Source: Prauserella muralis
GTDB taxonomy: Bacteria > Actinomycetota > Actinomycetes > Mycobacteriales > Pseudonocardiaceae
Length of the DNA: 64,000 bases
Direction of reading: 5' to 3'
Assembly: GCF_003202285.1 (NCBI RefSeq)
Contig: NZ_MASW01000001.1
Location: forward strand, 496,001-560,000
The stretch's first letter is position 1, and every line of letters starts with the position of its first letter. Shown here in pieces: positions 24,402 through 32,718 of this stretch. The notes under the pieces are model-generated. The model was not told where the DNA came from. It worked only from the letters and a program-made list of their open reading frames with translations, and did not search any database. The position numbers and the translations under genes were made by a program.

Positions 24402-26387
24402 TCAGCGCCGCCTGCGCAGGGAGAACCGCGAGCGGGTGAGGTCCGGCCCCCGCACGGCGTCGAAGGCCGACTCGAGCTGGTCACTGACTCCGGCGAGCCG
24501 CTGGTCGGCGGGCAGGTCGACGTCCGCGGGTTCCCGCTGCTCACGCACGGCGGTGGCCAGTTCGGCGAGGGCCGAGGTGACCAGTCGCACATCGTCGGGC
24601 TCCGGCGGCTCCGCGCCGTGCTCGATGGTCACCACCACCGCCGTGACGGCATCGGCGACCTGCTCGAGCGCGACGATGGCGGGCCACCACGCCGCGGCCT
24701 GCCGCCCCGCGGGTGAGGGCTCGACGACGAGCTGCTGGAAAGCGGTCCGCAGGTCGGCGAGGCCGCGGTAGGCCCGGCGGCGGCGCCGCGACCGCTCGGC
24801 GCGTTCCTGGCCGGTCTCGGCGGGGCGCAGCCCGTGCTCGACGTAGCGGGCGACCGTGTCGGCCACGTCGGCCAGCCTGCCGCCGACCCGGGGCCGCAGG
24901 CTGCCCGGCCACAGCAGGTAGCCGAACACCAGCACGATGGCGCAGCCGAGCCCGGTGTCCACCAGCCGGGCCAGCACGAGCGGCCAGTCGCCGCCGGCCG
25001 AGAGGTCCATCTGCACGATGATCAGCGGGGTGATGAAGGCGCTGAGGATGCCGTAGTTGCGCACCTTGCCGATGGCGGCTCCCGCCGCGAACAGCGCCAC
25101 CAGCAGCACCAGCGCGAAGCCCCGGGTGCCGAGGCCCAGGACCGCCGCGCCGATGCCCACGCCGACCACCGTGCCGAGGCCACGCAGCACCGCCCTGCCG
25201 AACACGGAGCCGAAGTCGGGCTTGAGCACGATCCCCACGGTGAGTGTGATCCAGTACGAGCGCTCGACCGGCACGACGAGGCTAACCGTCTCGGCCAGCG
25301 CCACGCACAGCGTCAGCCGGAGCGTCGCCACCCAGGTGAGCGGGCCGGACGTGAGCGAGTCCAGCCAGTCGCGCAGACGCCGCAGCGGTGGCACGCGGTC
25401 CCGGCGGGCCCGCTCGGCGTCGGTGCCGATCTTGGCCAGCGCGTGGTGGAGCGCGGTCACCGTGCCGTCGATGTCGTCCGGGTCGTCGGCGTCGTCGGCG
25501 CCGGGTGCGGACCGGCGTGGCGGCTCCGGCAGCGGCGCGTTGGCGAGCACGGCGGTGGCCAGGTCCGTGAAGTGCCCGATCACCTCGCGCGGCGCCCGGG
25601 TGCCCGCGTTGACCATGGCCACCGAGGCCTCGACGGCCGGGGTGGTGGCGGCCAGCAGGTTCAGCAGCTTCCGGTAGGTCGTGTCGCGGCCGGACAGCCA
25701 CGAACGCGCGGTGAGCAGCCGGTCGTAGGCGGTGTTGAGTGCGGCGGTGAGCTGCTGGCGCGCCGCCAGCGACGTGGGCTCGTCCTGCGCGGACAGCATC
25801 GCGGCGAGCTCGATGTAGACCTGCGCGACAGCGTTGCGCTCGGGGGAGGTGGCGTGCACGGTCCAGCCGGACAGCGCCACGACGAGCCCCCACGCGGCAC
25901 CGGCGGCGAAGCAGCCCAGCACGATCCCGAACGCGGCGACACCGTGCTGCCCGGTGCCGAGGACGGTGAAGATGAACAGCTGCAGCCCGGCCACCGACGC
26001 GTTGCTGCCCGCCGCGCTGACCAGCGCGGACACCGCGGCGATGAGCACGACGACCGCGACGGAGACCGCCGTTTCGGCTCCGGCGAGCAGGCCCACCGCG
26101 AAGCCGCCCACCGCGGCCACCACCGCACCGCCGAGCCGCTGCGCCCGGTAGCGATACGTGCCAGGCGACTCGGCGAGCACGGTCGGCAGCGCGCCGGAGG
26201 AGGCCAGCGCGCCGAGTGCGATGTCCCCGAGCACGTAGGCGACCGCGAGCGGGGTGGCCAGCGCGATCGCCGCCCGCACGGCTCTCGACCAGGGCACCGG
26301 AGCCGGGGCGCTGCGCAGCAGGTGGACGAGCCAGCGCGGGGCGGCGAAGTCGGCGCGGGACGAGCTCACCCCGCCATCATCGCCCAT
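24402..26387 (-). CDS. FUSC-family inner membrane transport protein
   Basis: A 661-residue membrane protein of the fusaric-acid-resistance/aromatic acid exporter-like family (YccS/AaeB type). It has two clusters of six or so hydrophobic helices (about residues 35-185 and 370-510; e.g. ALAETVSLVVPVERSYWITLTV broken by short loops, DFGSVFGRAVLRGLGTVVGVG) separated and followed by soluble helical regions. The second cluster has the typical GTVVGVGIGAAV signature. The ATG at 26387 is chosen because the SSSRADFAAPRW leader precedes the first helix directly. It is divergent from the SRPBCC gene by 19 bp. Likely exports amphipathic compounds; substrate unknown. Confidence 0.85.
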   Translation of the reverse strand: MGDDGGVSSSRADFAAPRWLVHLLRSAPAPVPWSRAVRAAIALATPLAVAYVLGDIALGALASSGALPTVLAESPGTYRYRAQRLGGAVVAAVGGFAVGLLAGAETAVSVAVVVLIAAVSALVSAAGSNASVAGLQLFIFTVLGTGQHGVAAFGIVLGCFAAGAAWGLVVALSGWTVHATSPERNAVAQVYIELAAMLSAQDEPTSLAARQQLTAALNTAYDRLLTARSWLSGRDTTYRKLLNLLAATTPAVEASVAMVNAGTRAPREVIGHFTDLATAVLANAPLPEPPRRSAPGADDADDPDDIDGTVTALHHALAKIGTDAERARRDRVPPLRRLRDWLDSLTSGPLTWVATLRLTLCVALAETVSLVVPVERSYWITLTVGIVLKPDFGSVFGRAVLRGLGTVVGVGIGAAVLGLGTRGFALVLLVALFAAGAAIGKVRNYGILSAFITPLIIVQMDLSAGGDWPLVLARLVDTGLGCAIVLVFGYLLWPGSLRPRVGGRLADVADTVARYVEHGLRPAETGQERAERSRRRRRAYRGLADLRTAFQQLVVEPSPAGRQAAAWWPAIVALEQVADAVTAVVVTIEHGAEPPEPDDVRLVTSALAELATAVREQREPADVDLPADQRLAGVSDQLESAFDAVRGPDLTRSRFSLRRRR

Positions 26388-26406
26388 GGACACTAGGGTT
26401 CCGGCG

Positions 26407-26865
26407 ATGATCGGGAGACGCTTCACGTTCGAGGTCCGCAGGGTCACCAGCGCGGCACCGGAGACGCTGTTCCGGCTGGAGACCGACGGCGCGGGCTGGT
26501 CGCGCTGGGCGAGGCCGCTGGTACCCCGCTCGCGCTGGGCGCGCGAGGGCGACCCCGCGCCCGCCGGTGCGGGCGCGGTGCGCGAGGTCGGGCTGTGGCC
26601 GCTGCTCGTTCGTGAGCGCACGGTGGAGTACGAGCCGCACCGCAGGCACGTCTACACCTTCGACGGTGCCCGCCCCCCGGTGCGCGACTACCGCGCGGAG
26701 GTGCTGCTCACGCCCGACGGCTCGGGCGGCACGGAGCTGCTGTGGCGCGGATCGTTCACCGAGGCCGTGCCGGGCACCGGCCCGCTCGCGCGGACCCTGC
26801 TGCGCGCGGCGATCCGGTTCCTGTCGGCACGGCTGGTACGCGCGGCGGAGGCAGGGCGGGGCTGA
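26407..26865 (+). CDS. SRPBCC-family (polyketide cyclase/dehydrase-like) protein
   Basis: A 152-residue helix-grip protein. It begins RRFTFEVRRVTSAAPETLFRLETD (first strand and helix), has YEPHRRHVYTFDGARPPVRDY in the sheet, then GTELLWRGSFTEAVPGTG and a long C-terminal helix LLRAAIRFLSARLVR. SRPBCC proteins bind hydrophobic ligands; no specific function can be assigned. Start ATG 26407 lies 19 bp from the divergent FUSC start, so the two share a tiny promoter region. It is convergent with the GbsR-like regulator. Confidence 0.78.
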   Translation: MIGRRFTFEVRRVTSAAPETLFRLETDGAGWSRWARPLVPRSRWAREGDPAPAGAGAVREVGLWPLLVRERTVEYEPHRRHVYTFDGARPPVRDYRAEVLLTPDGSGGTELLWRGSFTEAVPGTGPLARTLLRAAIRFLSARLVRAAEAGRG

Positions 26866-26875
26866 GAGGCCTGGC

Positions 26876-27388
26876 TCAGGCGTCGTCGCGCCGCTCCTGC
26901 TCGGCGTGCCAGCGCTCGAACAGGGCCGGGATCTCCTTGACCATGAAGTCGAGGAAGTCGGCCATGCGCGTGAGCCGCCGGCCCGCCGGGGTGTCCGCGC
27001 CCACGGCGGCGACACCCTCGATGGTCGCGTCGCGCCAGAGCCGCATCATGCGGTCGCGCTTGAGGAAGGACGCGTACCAGAGGTCGTCGAAGAGGGTGTA
27101 GTGGTCCCGGCGCTCGCCGGGCAGGCGTTCCTTGGCGACGAAGCCCACCTGCTCCAGGTAGCGCACGGCGCCGGAGATGGCCGCCGGGCTGACGGACAGC
27201 GTCTCGGCGAGTTCCGCGGAGGTCATCCGGCCGCTGTCGGAGACCGTCAACGCGGAGAACACCCGCGCGGGCATGCGCTGCAGGCCGATCTGCGTCAGCG
27301 TCAGCGCGAGGTTCTCGATGTAGTTGCGGACTGCTTCCTCGTCGCGCCCTTCGGCCGGGTCGCGCTGAGACTGTGGCCTGCTCGACAT
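26876..27388 (-). CDS. GbsR/MarR-family transcriptional regulator
   Basis: A 170-residue winged-helix regulator. The DNA-binding core is RVFSALTVSDSGRMTSAEL, then LSVSPAAISGAVRYLEQVGFV and RRDHYTLFDD, about residues 45-110; a long C-terminal helical region follows (MADFLDFMVKEIPALFERW). It belongs to the GbsR branch often found next to multidrug or unknown ABC exporters. Start ATG 27388 has GAGGA upstream. It is divergent from the ABC exporter operon, and the 16-bp palindrome between them is its likely operator. Confidence 0.88.
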   Translation of the reverse strand: MSSRPQSQRDPAEGRDEEAVRNYIENLALTLTQIGLQRMPARVFSALTVSDSGRMTSAELAETLSVSPAAISGAVRYLEQVGFVAKERLPGERRDHYTLFDDLWYASFLKRDRMMRLWRDATIEGVAAVGADTPAGRRLTRMADFLDFMVKEIPALFERWHAEQERRDDA

Positions 27389-27446
27389 GACTCCATCCTC
27401 TCCGAGCCCGCGACGTGCTATCACTCAATCCATACGTTTTTTTAAC

Positions 27447-27462
27447 TTCACAAGTTTGTGAA
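27447..27462. promoter_or_regulatory. Palindromic operator for the GbsR/MarR regulator
   Basis: A perfect palindrome TTCACAA-GT-TTGTGAA in an AT-rich stretch (27425-27475) unlike its surroundings. It is 59 bp from the regulator start and 20 bp from the ABC ATPase start, so one bound dimer could repress both directions. Confidence 0.8.
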
Positions 27463-27481
27463 ATCATACTAGTTTCAGGCC

Positions 27482-28393
27482 ATGGACAACGCCATCTCCA
27501 TCTCCGGCCTCCACAAGTCCTTCGGCCGGACCAAGGCCCTGGACGGCCTCGACCTGTCCGTCGCCACCGGCGAGGTTCACGGGTTCCTCGGTCCCAACGG
27601 CTCCGGCAAGTCGACGACCGTCCGGGTCCTGCTCGGCCTGCTCCGCGCCGACAAGGGGACGGTGAACCTGCTCGGCGGCGATCCGTGGCACGACGCCGCG
27701 AGCCTGCACCGCAGACTCGCCTACGTACCCGGCGACGTCAGCCTCTGGCCGAACCTTTCCGGCGGGGAGGTCATCGACCTGCTCGGGCGCCTGCGCGGCG
27801 GGCTGGACACCAAGCGCCGCCAGGAACTGATCGAGCGCTTCGACCTCGACCCGAAGAAGAAGGGCCGGACCTACTCCAAGGGCAACCGGCAGAAGGTCGC
27901 CATCGTGGCCGCGCTCGCGTCCAACGTCGAGCTGCTGATCATGGACGAGCCCACCGCGGGGCTCGACCCGCTCATGGAGGCGACGTTCCAGTACGCCATC
28001 TCCGAGGAGCGCGAGAAGGGCCGCACGGTGCTGCTGTCCAGCCACATCCTCGCCGAGGTCGAGGCGCTGTGCGACCGCGTGAGCATCATCCGCAACGGCC
28101 GCACGGTGGAAACCGGCACGCTGGCCGACCTGCGGCACCTGACGCGCACGACGATCTCGGCGGAGCTGGCCGGTCACCCCAACGGGCTGTCGCGACTGGA
28201 GCACGTGCACGACCTCAAGATCGAGGGCAACCACGTCCGGTTCGACGTCGAGACGAGCGCGCTCGACGAGGCGCTGCGCCAGCTCAGCTCCATCGGCGTG
28301 CGCAGCCTCACCAGCCAGCCGCCGACGCTCGAAGAGCTGTTCCTGCGGCACTACACCGACACCTCGGACTCCAAGGCGGCATCAGCGTCATGA
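27482..28393 (+). CDS. ABC exporter ATP-binding protein
   Basis: A 303-residue ABC ATPase. Walker [10 protein letters not shown] is near residue 37, the signature is the variant [11 protein letters not shown] instead of LSGGQ, Walker B is [12 protein letters not shown] near 155-166, and the H-loop is SSHIL. The C-terminal extension (about 220-303) is usual for antibiotic-type exporters of the DrrA/NatA group. ATG 27482 directly follows the GbsR operator. The stop overlaps the permease ATG by 4 bp (ATGA), so the two form one transporter. Confidence 0.92.
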   Translation: MDNAISISGLHKSFGRTKALDGLDLSVATGEVHGFLGPNGSGKSTTVRVLLGLLRADKGTVNLLGGDPWHDAASLHRRLAYVPGDVSLWPNLSGGEVIDLLGRLRGGLDTKRRQELIERFDLDPKKKGRTYSKGNRQKVAIVAALASNVELLIMDEPTAGLDPLMEATFQYAISEEREKGRTVLLSSHILAEVEALCDRVSIIRNGRTVETGTLADLRHLTRTTISAELAGHPNGLSRLEHVHDLKIEGNHVRFDVETSALDEALRQLSSIGVRSLTSQPPTLEELFLRHYTDTSDSKAASAS

Positions 28394-30042
28394 CCACGTC
28401 CACCCTCGACCGCGCGGTGAGCCCCACCCCCGGAGTCGGCACCAAGGGCAACCTGCTCGCGGGCACCGGCCAGCTGGTGCGCCTCGCGCTGCGCCGCGAC
28501 CGCATCGTGCTGCCCCTCTGGGTGCTGGTGATCGGCGTGATGGCGGCCGCGGGCGCCGGAGCCTACGAAACGCTCTACCCCACCCAGGCCGAACGCGCGG
28601 CGCTCACCGCGACCATGGGCAGCAACCCGTCGCTGACCCTGCTCTACGGGCCCGCCTTCGACCTGAGCACCGCGGGCGGGTTCACCGCCTGGCGCTACGG
28701 CACCCTGCTGCCGCTGTTCCTCGCACTGGCCTGCATCTTCACCGTCACCCGGCACACCAGGCAGGAGGAGGACACCGGCAGGCAGGAACTGCTGTCGTCG
28801 ACCGTCGTCGGCCGCTACGCCCCGCTGACCGCCGCCGTGATCACGGCGGGGATCGGTGCCCTGGCCACCGGCCTGCTGATGGTCGTGACCCTCGCCGGAG
28901 CGGGGCTGCCCGCCGCGGGCTCGGTGGCCTTCGGGCTGGGCACGGCACTCGTCGGCCTGGTGTTCGTCGGCGTCGCGACGATCGCCGTCCAGCTCGGCGA
29001 GTACTCCCGCACGGCCAACGGCATCGCCAGCGCCGTGCTCGGCGCGACGTTCCTGTTCCGCGCCGTCGGTGACTCGGCGACCGACATCAGCTGGCTGTCC
29101 TGGCTGTCACCGATCGGCTGGGGCACCCAGGTCCGCGCCTACGCCGACGAGCGCTGGTGGGTGCTCGTGCTGCTCGCGGGCGCGGCACTGCTGCTCGGCA
29201 CGATCGGCTACCGGCTGCTGCCCCGCCGCGACGTCGGCCTGAGCCTCATCCCGGCGCGGCCCGGCCCCGCCGAGGCCTCGCCAGGGCTGAACTCGGTGCT
29301 GGCCCTGTCCTGGCGGTTGCACCGGGGTGCGCTCATCGGCTGGCTGATCGGCTTCGCCGTGATGGGCGCGCTCTACGGCTCGCTCACCGCGGGCATCGGC
29401 GACCTGCTGGGCGACAGCGCGCAGGCCGAGCAGATGATCCAGCGCATGGGCGGCTCGGAGAGCATCGAACGCGCCTTCATCGCGGCCACGGCCGGCATCA
29501 CGGCGATGATCGCGTCGCTGTACGCCGTCCAGGCCACGCTGCGGATGCGCGCCGAGGAGGTCGGCATCCGGGTCGAGCCGCTGCTGGCCACCCGCGTCAG
29601 CAGGCTCGGCTGGGCCGCGAGCCACCTGACGTTCGTGCTGCTGGGGACGGCGCTGATACAGACGACTGCCGGCCTGTTCATGGGCCTGCTGCACGGACTG
29701 CGCGTCAACGACGTCGGCGAGCAGCTGCCGTCGGTGCTCGGCGCGTCGGTGGCCCAGCTGCCCGCGATCTGGGTCGTCGCGGGCGCCGCCGTGGTGATCT
29801 TCGGCTTCCTGCCGAAGGCGGCCACCACCGCGTGGGCGGTCGCGGCGCTGTTCCTGCTGATCAGCATGTTCGGGCCCGCGGTCGGAGCGAGCCAGGCGGT
29901 GCTGAACGTCTCGCCGTTCCAGCACGTGCCGAAGCTGCCGAGCGCCGACTTCACAGCGACACCGCTGGTCTGGCTGACCGTGGTGGCCCTGGCACTGCTC
30001 GGGGCGGGCCTGGCGAGGTTCCGCACCCGCGACATCGGCTGA
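28390..30042 (+). CDS. ABC exporter permease (large, 12-TM type)
   Basis: A 550-residue integral membrane protein with two homologous halves of about six hydrophobic segments each. Half one includes [20 protein letters not shown] and [20 protein letters not shown]; half two includes [17 protein letters not shown]. Charged loops carry [17 protein letters not shown], a segment typical of the actinobacterial antibiotic-exporter permease family (TipC-like), in which one chain replaces two permease subunits. It is translationally coupled to the ATPase. Likely exports a toxic or cell-surface compound sensed through the GbsR regulator; substrate unknown. A strong hairpin follows. Confidence 0.88.
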   Translation: MTTSTLDRAVSPTPGVGTKGNLLAGTGQLVRLALRRDRIVLPLWVLVIGVMAAAGAGAYETLYPTQAERAALTATMGSNPSLTLLYGPAFDLSTAGGFTAWRYGTLLPLFLALACIFTVTRHTRQEEDTGRQELLSSTVVGRYAPLTAAVITAGIGALATGLLMVVTLAGAGLPAAGSVAFGLGTALVGLVFVGVATIAVQLGEYSRTANGIASAVLGATFLFRAVGDSATDISWLSWLSPIGWGTQVRAYADERWWVLVLLAGAALLLGTIGYRLLPRRDVGLSLIPARPGPAEASPGLNSVLALSWRLHRGALIGWLIGFAVMGALYGSLTAGIGDLLGDSAQAEQMIQRMGGSESIERAFIAATAGITAMIASLYAVQATLRMRAEEVGIRVEPLLATRVSRLGWAASHLTFVLLGTALIQTTAGLFMGLLHGLRVNDVGEQLPSVLGASVAQLPAIWVVAGAAVVIFGFLPKAATTAWAVAALFLLISMFGPAVGASQAVLNVSPFQHVPKLPSADFTATPLVWLTVVALALLGAGLARFRTRDIG

Positions 30043-30055
30043 CGAGCCGGCGACG

Positions 30056-30093
30056 ACCGGGCCCGGACTTCATCGGGGGAGTCCGGGCCCGGT
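30056..30093. terminator. Hairpin terminator after the ABC exporter operon
   Basis: A perfect 14-bp stem (ACCGGGCCCGGACT with its complement) and 10-bp loop, 14 bp after the permease stop, followed by CCTTTCC. It lies between convergent genes and can serve both. Confidence 0.8.
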
Positions 30094-30130
30094 CCTTTCC
30101 GGTGCTGCCCCGTCCTGTCCGGCGCCGCGC

Positions 30131-30661
30131 TCAGGCCCGTTCGCGGATCTCGCCGTCGGCGGTGACGGTGAGCTGGGCCTGGGGGCCCTGCGGCGGGCAC
30201 CCGCGCCCGTTGGGATACACCGGCGCGGGCGTGACCGTGAGCGTGCGGCGGGCCAGCTCGGTGCCGTCGGCGGCGGTCACCGTCAGGGTCAGCTCCACCG
30301 GCTGTTCCGGGAGGCCGGCGATGTCGGCGAACCCGTTGCGCCCCCCGGTCTCCCGCACCCCGGCCGAGCACACGGCATCCGGCCCCTCGCCCGTGCACGA
30401 CGTCGGGCCCGCCGTGGTGGAGGGGCGCAGGTCGGTCCGGACGGTCTCGCAGGAGCCACCCCAGCAGGCCTCCACCGTGGCGGCCTCGGCCTGCGGCCCC
30501 TGCTCCCGCGGCGCGACGTCGACGCCGATCCCGGCGGGGGCACCGATCTCGGTGCAGGCGACCTCGCCGCCGGATCCCGCGGAGGCTCCGCATCCGGCGA
30601 CCAGCAGCAGGGCGAACGCGGTCAGTGCACGCATGCCGGGAAGACGGCGCAGACCGGACAT
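30131..30661 (-). CDS. Putative lipoprotein of unknown function
   Basis: A 176-residue predicted lipoprotein. A short Arg-containing leader is followed by hydrophobic ALTAFALLLVAGC, with the lipobox cysteine at residue 24. The mature part is about 150 residues with several cysteine pairs (CTEIG, CWGGSCETV, CTGEGPDAVC) and an Ig-like strand pattern (ELTLTVTAADGTELARRTLTV). The start at ATG 30661 is uncertain; ATG 30634 would still give a working signal peptide. I do not recognise the family. It is convergent with the exporter and divergent from the aldehyde dehydrogenase by 53 bp. Confidence 0.65.
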   Translation of the reverse strand: MSGLRRLPGMRALTAFALLLVAGCGASAGSGGEVACTEIGAPAGIGVDVAPREQGPQAEAATVEACWGGSCETVRTDLRPSTTAGPTSCTGEGPDAVCSAGVRETGGRNGFADIAGLPEQPVELTLTVTAADGTELARRTLTVTPAPVYPNGRGCPPQGPQAQLTVTADGEIRERA

Positions 30662-30714
30662 CCGGTTGCACGGCGCGCGGTGTCGCTTCGCCCGCCTCCG
30701 GGTAGCCCGCGGTC

Positions 30715-32169
30715 ATGGACGGCATCATCGAGCGCATCCCGAGGCAGCTCTTCATCGACGGCAAGTGGCGCGACGCGGCCGAAGGGAGCACGTTCGGAGT
30801 CGAGGACCCCGGCGCCGAGCGCGGGCTCTGCGACGTCGCCGACGCGCAGGGCGCCGATGCCGAGGCCGCCGTCGAGGCGGCCGTCGCCGCGCAGGAGAGC
30901 TGGGCCCGTACCCCTCCGCGCGAGCGCGGGGAAATCCTGCGCAGGGCGTGGCAGCTGATGACCGAGCGCACCGACGAGCTGGCCACGCTGATGACCCTGG
31001 AGATGGGCAAGAGCCTCACCGAGTCCCGTGCCGAGGTCGGCTACGCCGCCGAGTTCTTCCGGTGGTTCTCCGAGGAGGCGGTGCGCATCGACGGCCGCTA
31101 CTCGGTGAACCCCGCAGGGGGCGGTCGCACGCTGGTCACCAGGCAGCCGGTGGGCCCGTGTCTGCTGGTGACGCCGTGGAACTTCCCGCTGGCGATGGGC
31201 ACCCGCAAGATCGGCCCCGCGGTGGCGGCGGGCTGCACGATGATCGTCAAGCCGCCGCAGCTGACTCCGCTGTCGATGCTGAACCTGGCCGCGCTGCTCG
31301 CCGAGGCCGGACTCCCTGACGGCGTGCTGAACGTCGTGCCCAGCACGTCGGCCACCCGGATCGTCGACCCCGTGCTCGGCGACCCCCGGGTGCGCAAGCT
31401 GTCGTTCACCGGATCCACCGAGGTCGGCCGCAAACTGGTCGAGCAGTGCGCGCCGAACCTGCAGCGCATGTCGATGGAGCTGGGTGGCAACGCCCCGTTC
31501 GTCGTGTTCGCCGACGCCGATGTCGACGCCGCCGTGCGCGGCGCGGTCACCGCCAAGATGCGCAACAACGGCGAGTCGTGCGTGGCGGCCAACCGCTTCC
31601 ATGTCGCCGAGCCGGTCGCCGAGGAGTTCACGCGGCGGCTGACCGAGGAGATGGCGGCGCTGCGCATCGGCCACGGCACCGAGAACGGGGTGTCGGTCGG
31701 CCCGCTCATCAGCTCCGACCAGCGCGACAAGGTCTCCGAGCTGGTGGACGACGCGCGGGACCGGGGCGCCGAGGTCACCACGGGTGGAGAGCCGCTGGAG
31801 GGCAAGGGCTTCTTCTACCGGCCGACGGTGCTGTCCGGAGTGCCCGAGCAGGCCCGCATCCTGCGCGAGGAGGTGTTCGGCCCGGTCGCTCCGATCACCA
31901 CCTTCCGCGACGAGGACGAGGCCGTGGCACTCGCCAACGACACCGAGTTCGGCCTCGTCGGGTACGTGTTCACCCGCGATCTCGACCGGGCCGTCCGGGT
32001 CGGCGAACGGCTGCAGACCGGCATGGTCGGTCTCAACACCGGCCTGGTCTCGAACCCCGCCGCGCCGTTCGGCGGCGTGAAGGCCTCCGGGTTCGGCCGC
32101 GAGGGCGGCTACGAGGGCATCGACGAGTACCTCGACACGAAGTACCTGGCGCTGGCCGTCAGCGCCTAG
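30715..32169 (+). CDS. NAD(P)-dependent succinate-semialdehyde dehydrogenase-like enzyme
   Basis: A 484-residue aldehyde dehydrogenase. LLVTPWNFPLAM and KPPQLTP are in the cofactor domain, FTGSTEVGRKL follows, the catalytic base Glu255 is in MELGGNAPFVVF and the catalytic Cys289 in NNGESCVAANRFHV. The C-terminal EEVFGPVAPITTF and GFGREGGYEGIDEYL motifs place it in the GabD-like class, which oxidises succinate semialdehyde to succinate. No GABA transaminase gene is adjacent, so the physiological aldehyde is unproven. The stop overlaps that of the convergent gene by 4 bp. Confidence 0.88.
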   Translation: MDGIIERIPRQLFIDGKWRDAAEGSTFGVEDPGAERGLCDVADAQGADAEAAVEAAVAAQESWARTPPRERGEILRRAWQLMTERTDELATLMTLEMGKSLTESRAEVGYAAEFFRWFSEEAVRIDGRYSVNPAGGGRTLVTRQPVGPCLLVTPWNFPLAMGTRKIGPAVAAGCTMIVKPPQLTPLSMLNLAALLAEAGLPDGVLNVVPSTSATRIVDPVLGDPRVRKLSFTGSTEVGRKLVEQCAPNLQRMSMELGGNAPFVVFADADVDAAVRGAVTAKMRNNGESCVAANRFHVAEPVAEEFTRRLTEEMAALRIGHGTENGVSVGPLISSDQRDKVSELVDDARDRGAEVTTGGEPLEGKGFFYRPTVLSGVPEQARILREEVFGPVAPITTFRDEDEAVALANDTEFGLVGYVFTRDLDRAVRVGERLQTGMVGLNTGLVSNPAAPFGGVKASGFGREGGYEGIDEYLDTKYLALAVSA

Positions 32170-32717
32170 GACCCGGTGCCGGGCGCCGCCGGCCCGACGT
32201 CCACGTCGAGCGCGGTCACGAAGCGCACCCTGGGCACACCGGCGAGCAGCGGCAGCACCTCGTCGGTGTAGGCCTGCTGGCCGAACTTGCCGAGCCAGGC
32301 GCCCGGATCCTCCGCCGTGGTGTCGATCAGGAGCCGGTAGCGGTAGGTGCCGGGAACTGCCGGGGTGAAGGTCGCGAACGTGGAGAGGGGAAGGAACCGT
32401 CCTCGCGACGTGGGGTCGAAGGTCTCGCCCGGCCGCAGCCGGTGGAAGTCGGTGCGGCGCAGCGGCCCGACCAGACCGTCCTCGGGAGCCGGTGGCTCGG
32501 CGACCACCTCGTCGGTGGCGCCGAGCACGGCGGGCCGGTAGATCGGGAACCTGCTCGCCGTCTCGGAGCCGTCGAGCACCCCGGGAAACCACACGTCATC
32601 CGTGCCCGTGTTGCCGACCCGCAGCTCGACGGGCGGGACGGCGCCGACGACGCAGCGCCGTCCCGCGGGGACGTAGAGCCAGGCGGAGACCGCCGCGACT
32701 CCGGTCCTGCCGGGCAT
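32166..32717 (-). CDS. Unknown partner of the metzincin-like protein
   Basis: A 183-residue protein of unknown family. A beta-rich pattern (SAWLYVPAGRRCVVGAVPP, VELRVGNTGTDDVWFPG, VPGTYRYRLLID) suggests an Ig-like or cupredoxin-like sandwich. The phrase PGTYRYR echoes PGTYRIR in the upstream large protein (near residue 540), hinting at a shared domain type. The ATG begins 1 bp after the stop of the metzincin-like gene, so the two are surely co-transcribed. No signal peptide. Confidence 0.65.
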   Translation of the reverse strand: MPGRTGVAAVSAWLYVPAGRRCVVGAVPPVELRVGNTGTDDVWFPGVLDGSETASRFPIYRPAVLGATDEVVAEPPAPEDGLVGPLRRTDFHRLRPGETFDPTSRGRFLPLSTFATFTPAVPGTYRYRLLIDTTAEDPGAWLGKFGQQAYTDEVLPLLAGVPRVRFVTALDVDVGPAAPGTGS

Positions 32718-32718
32718 G

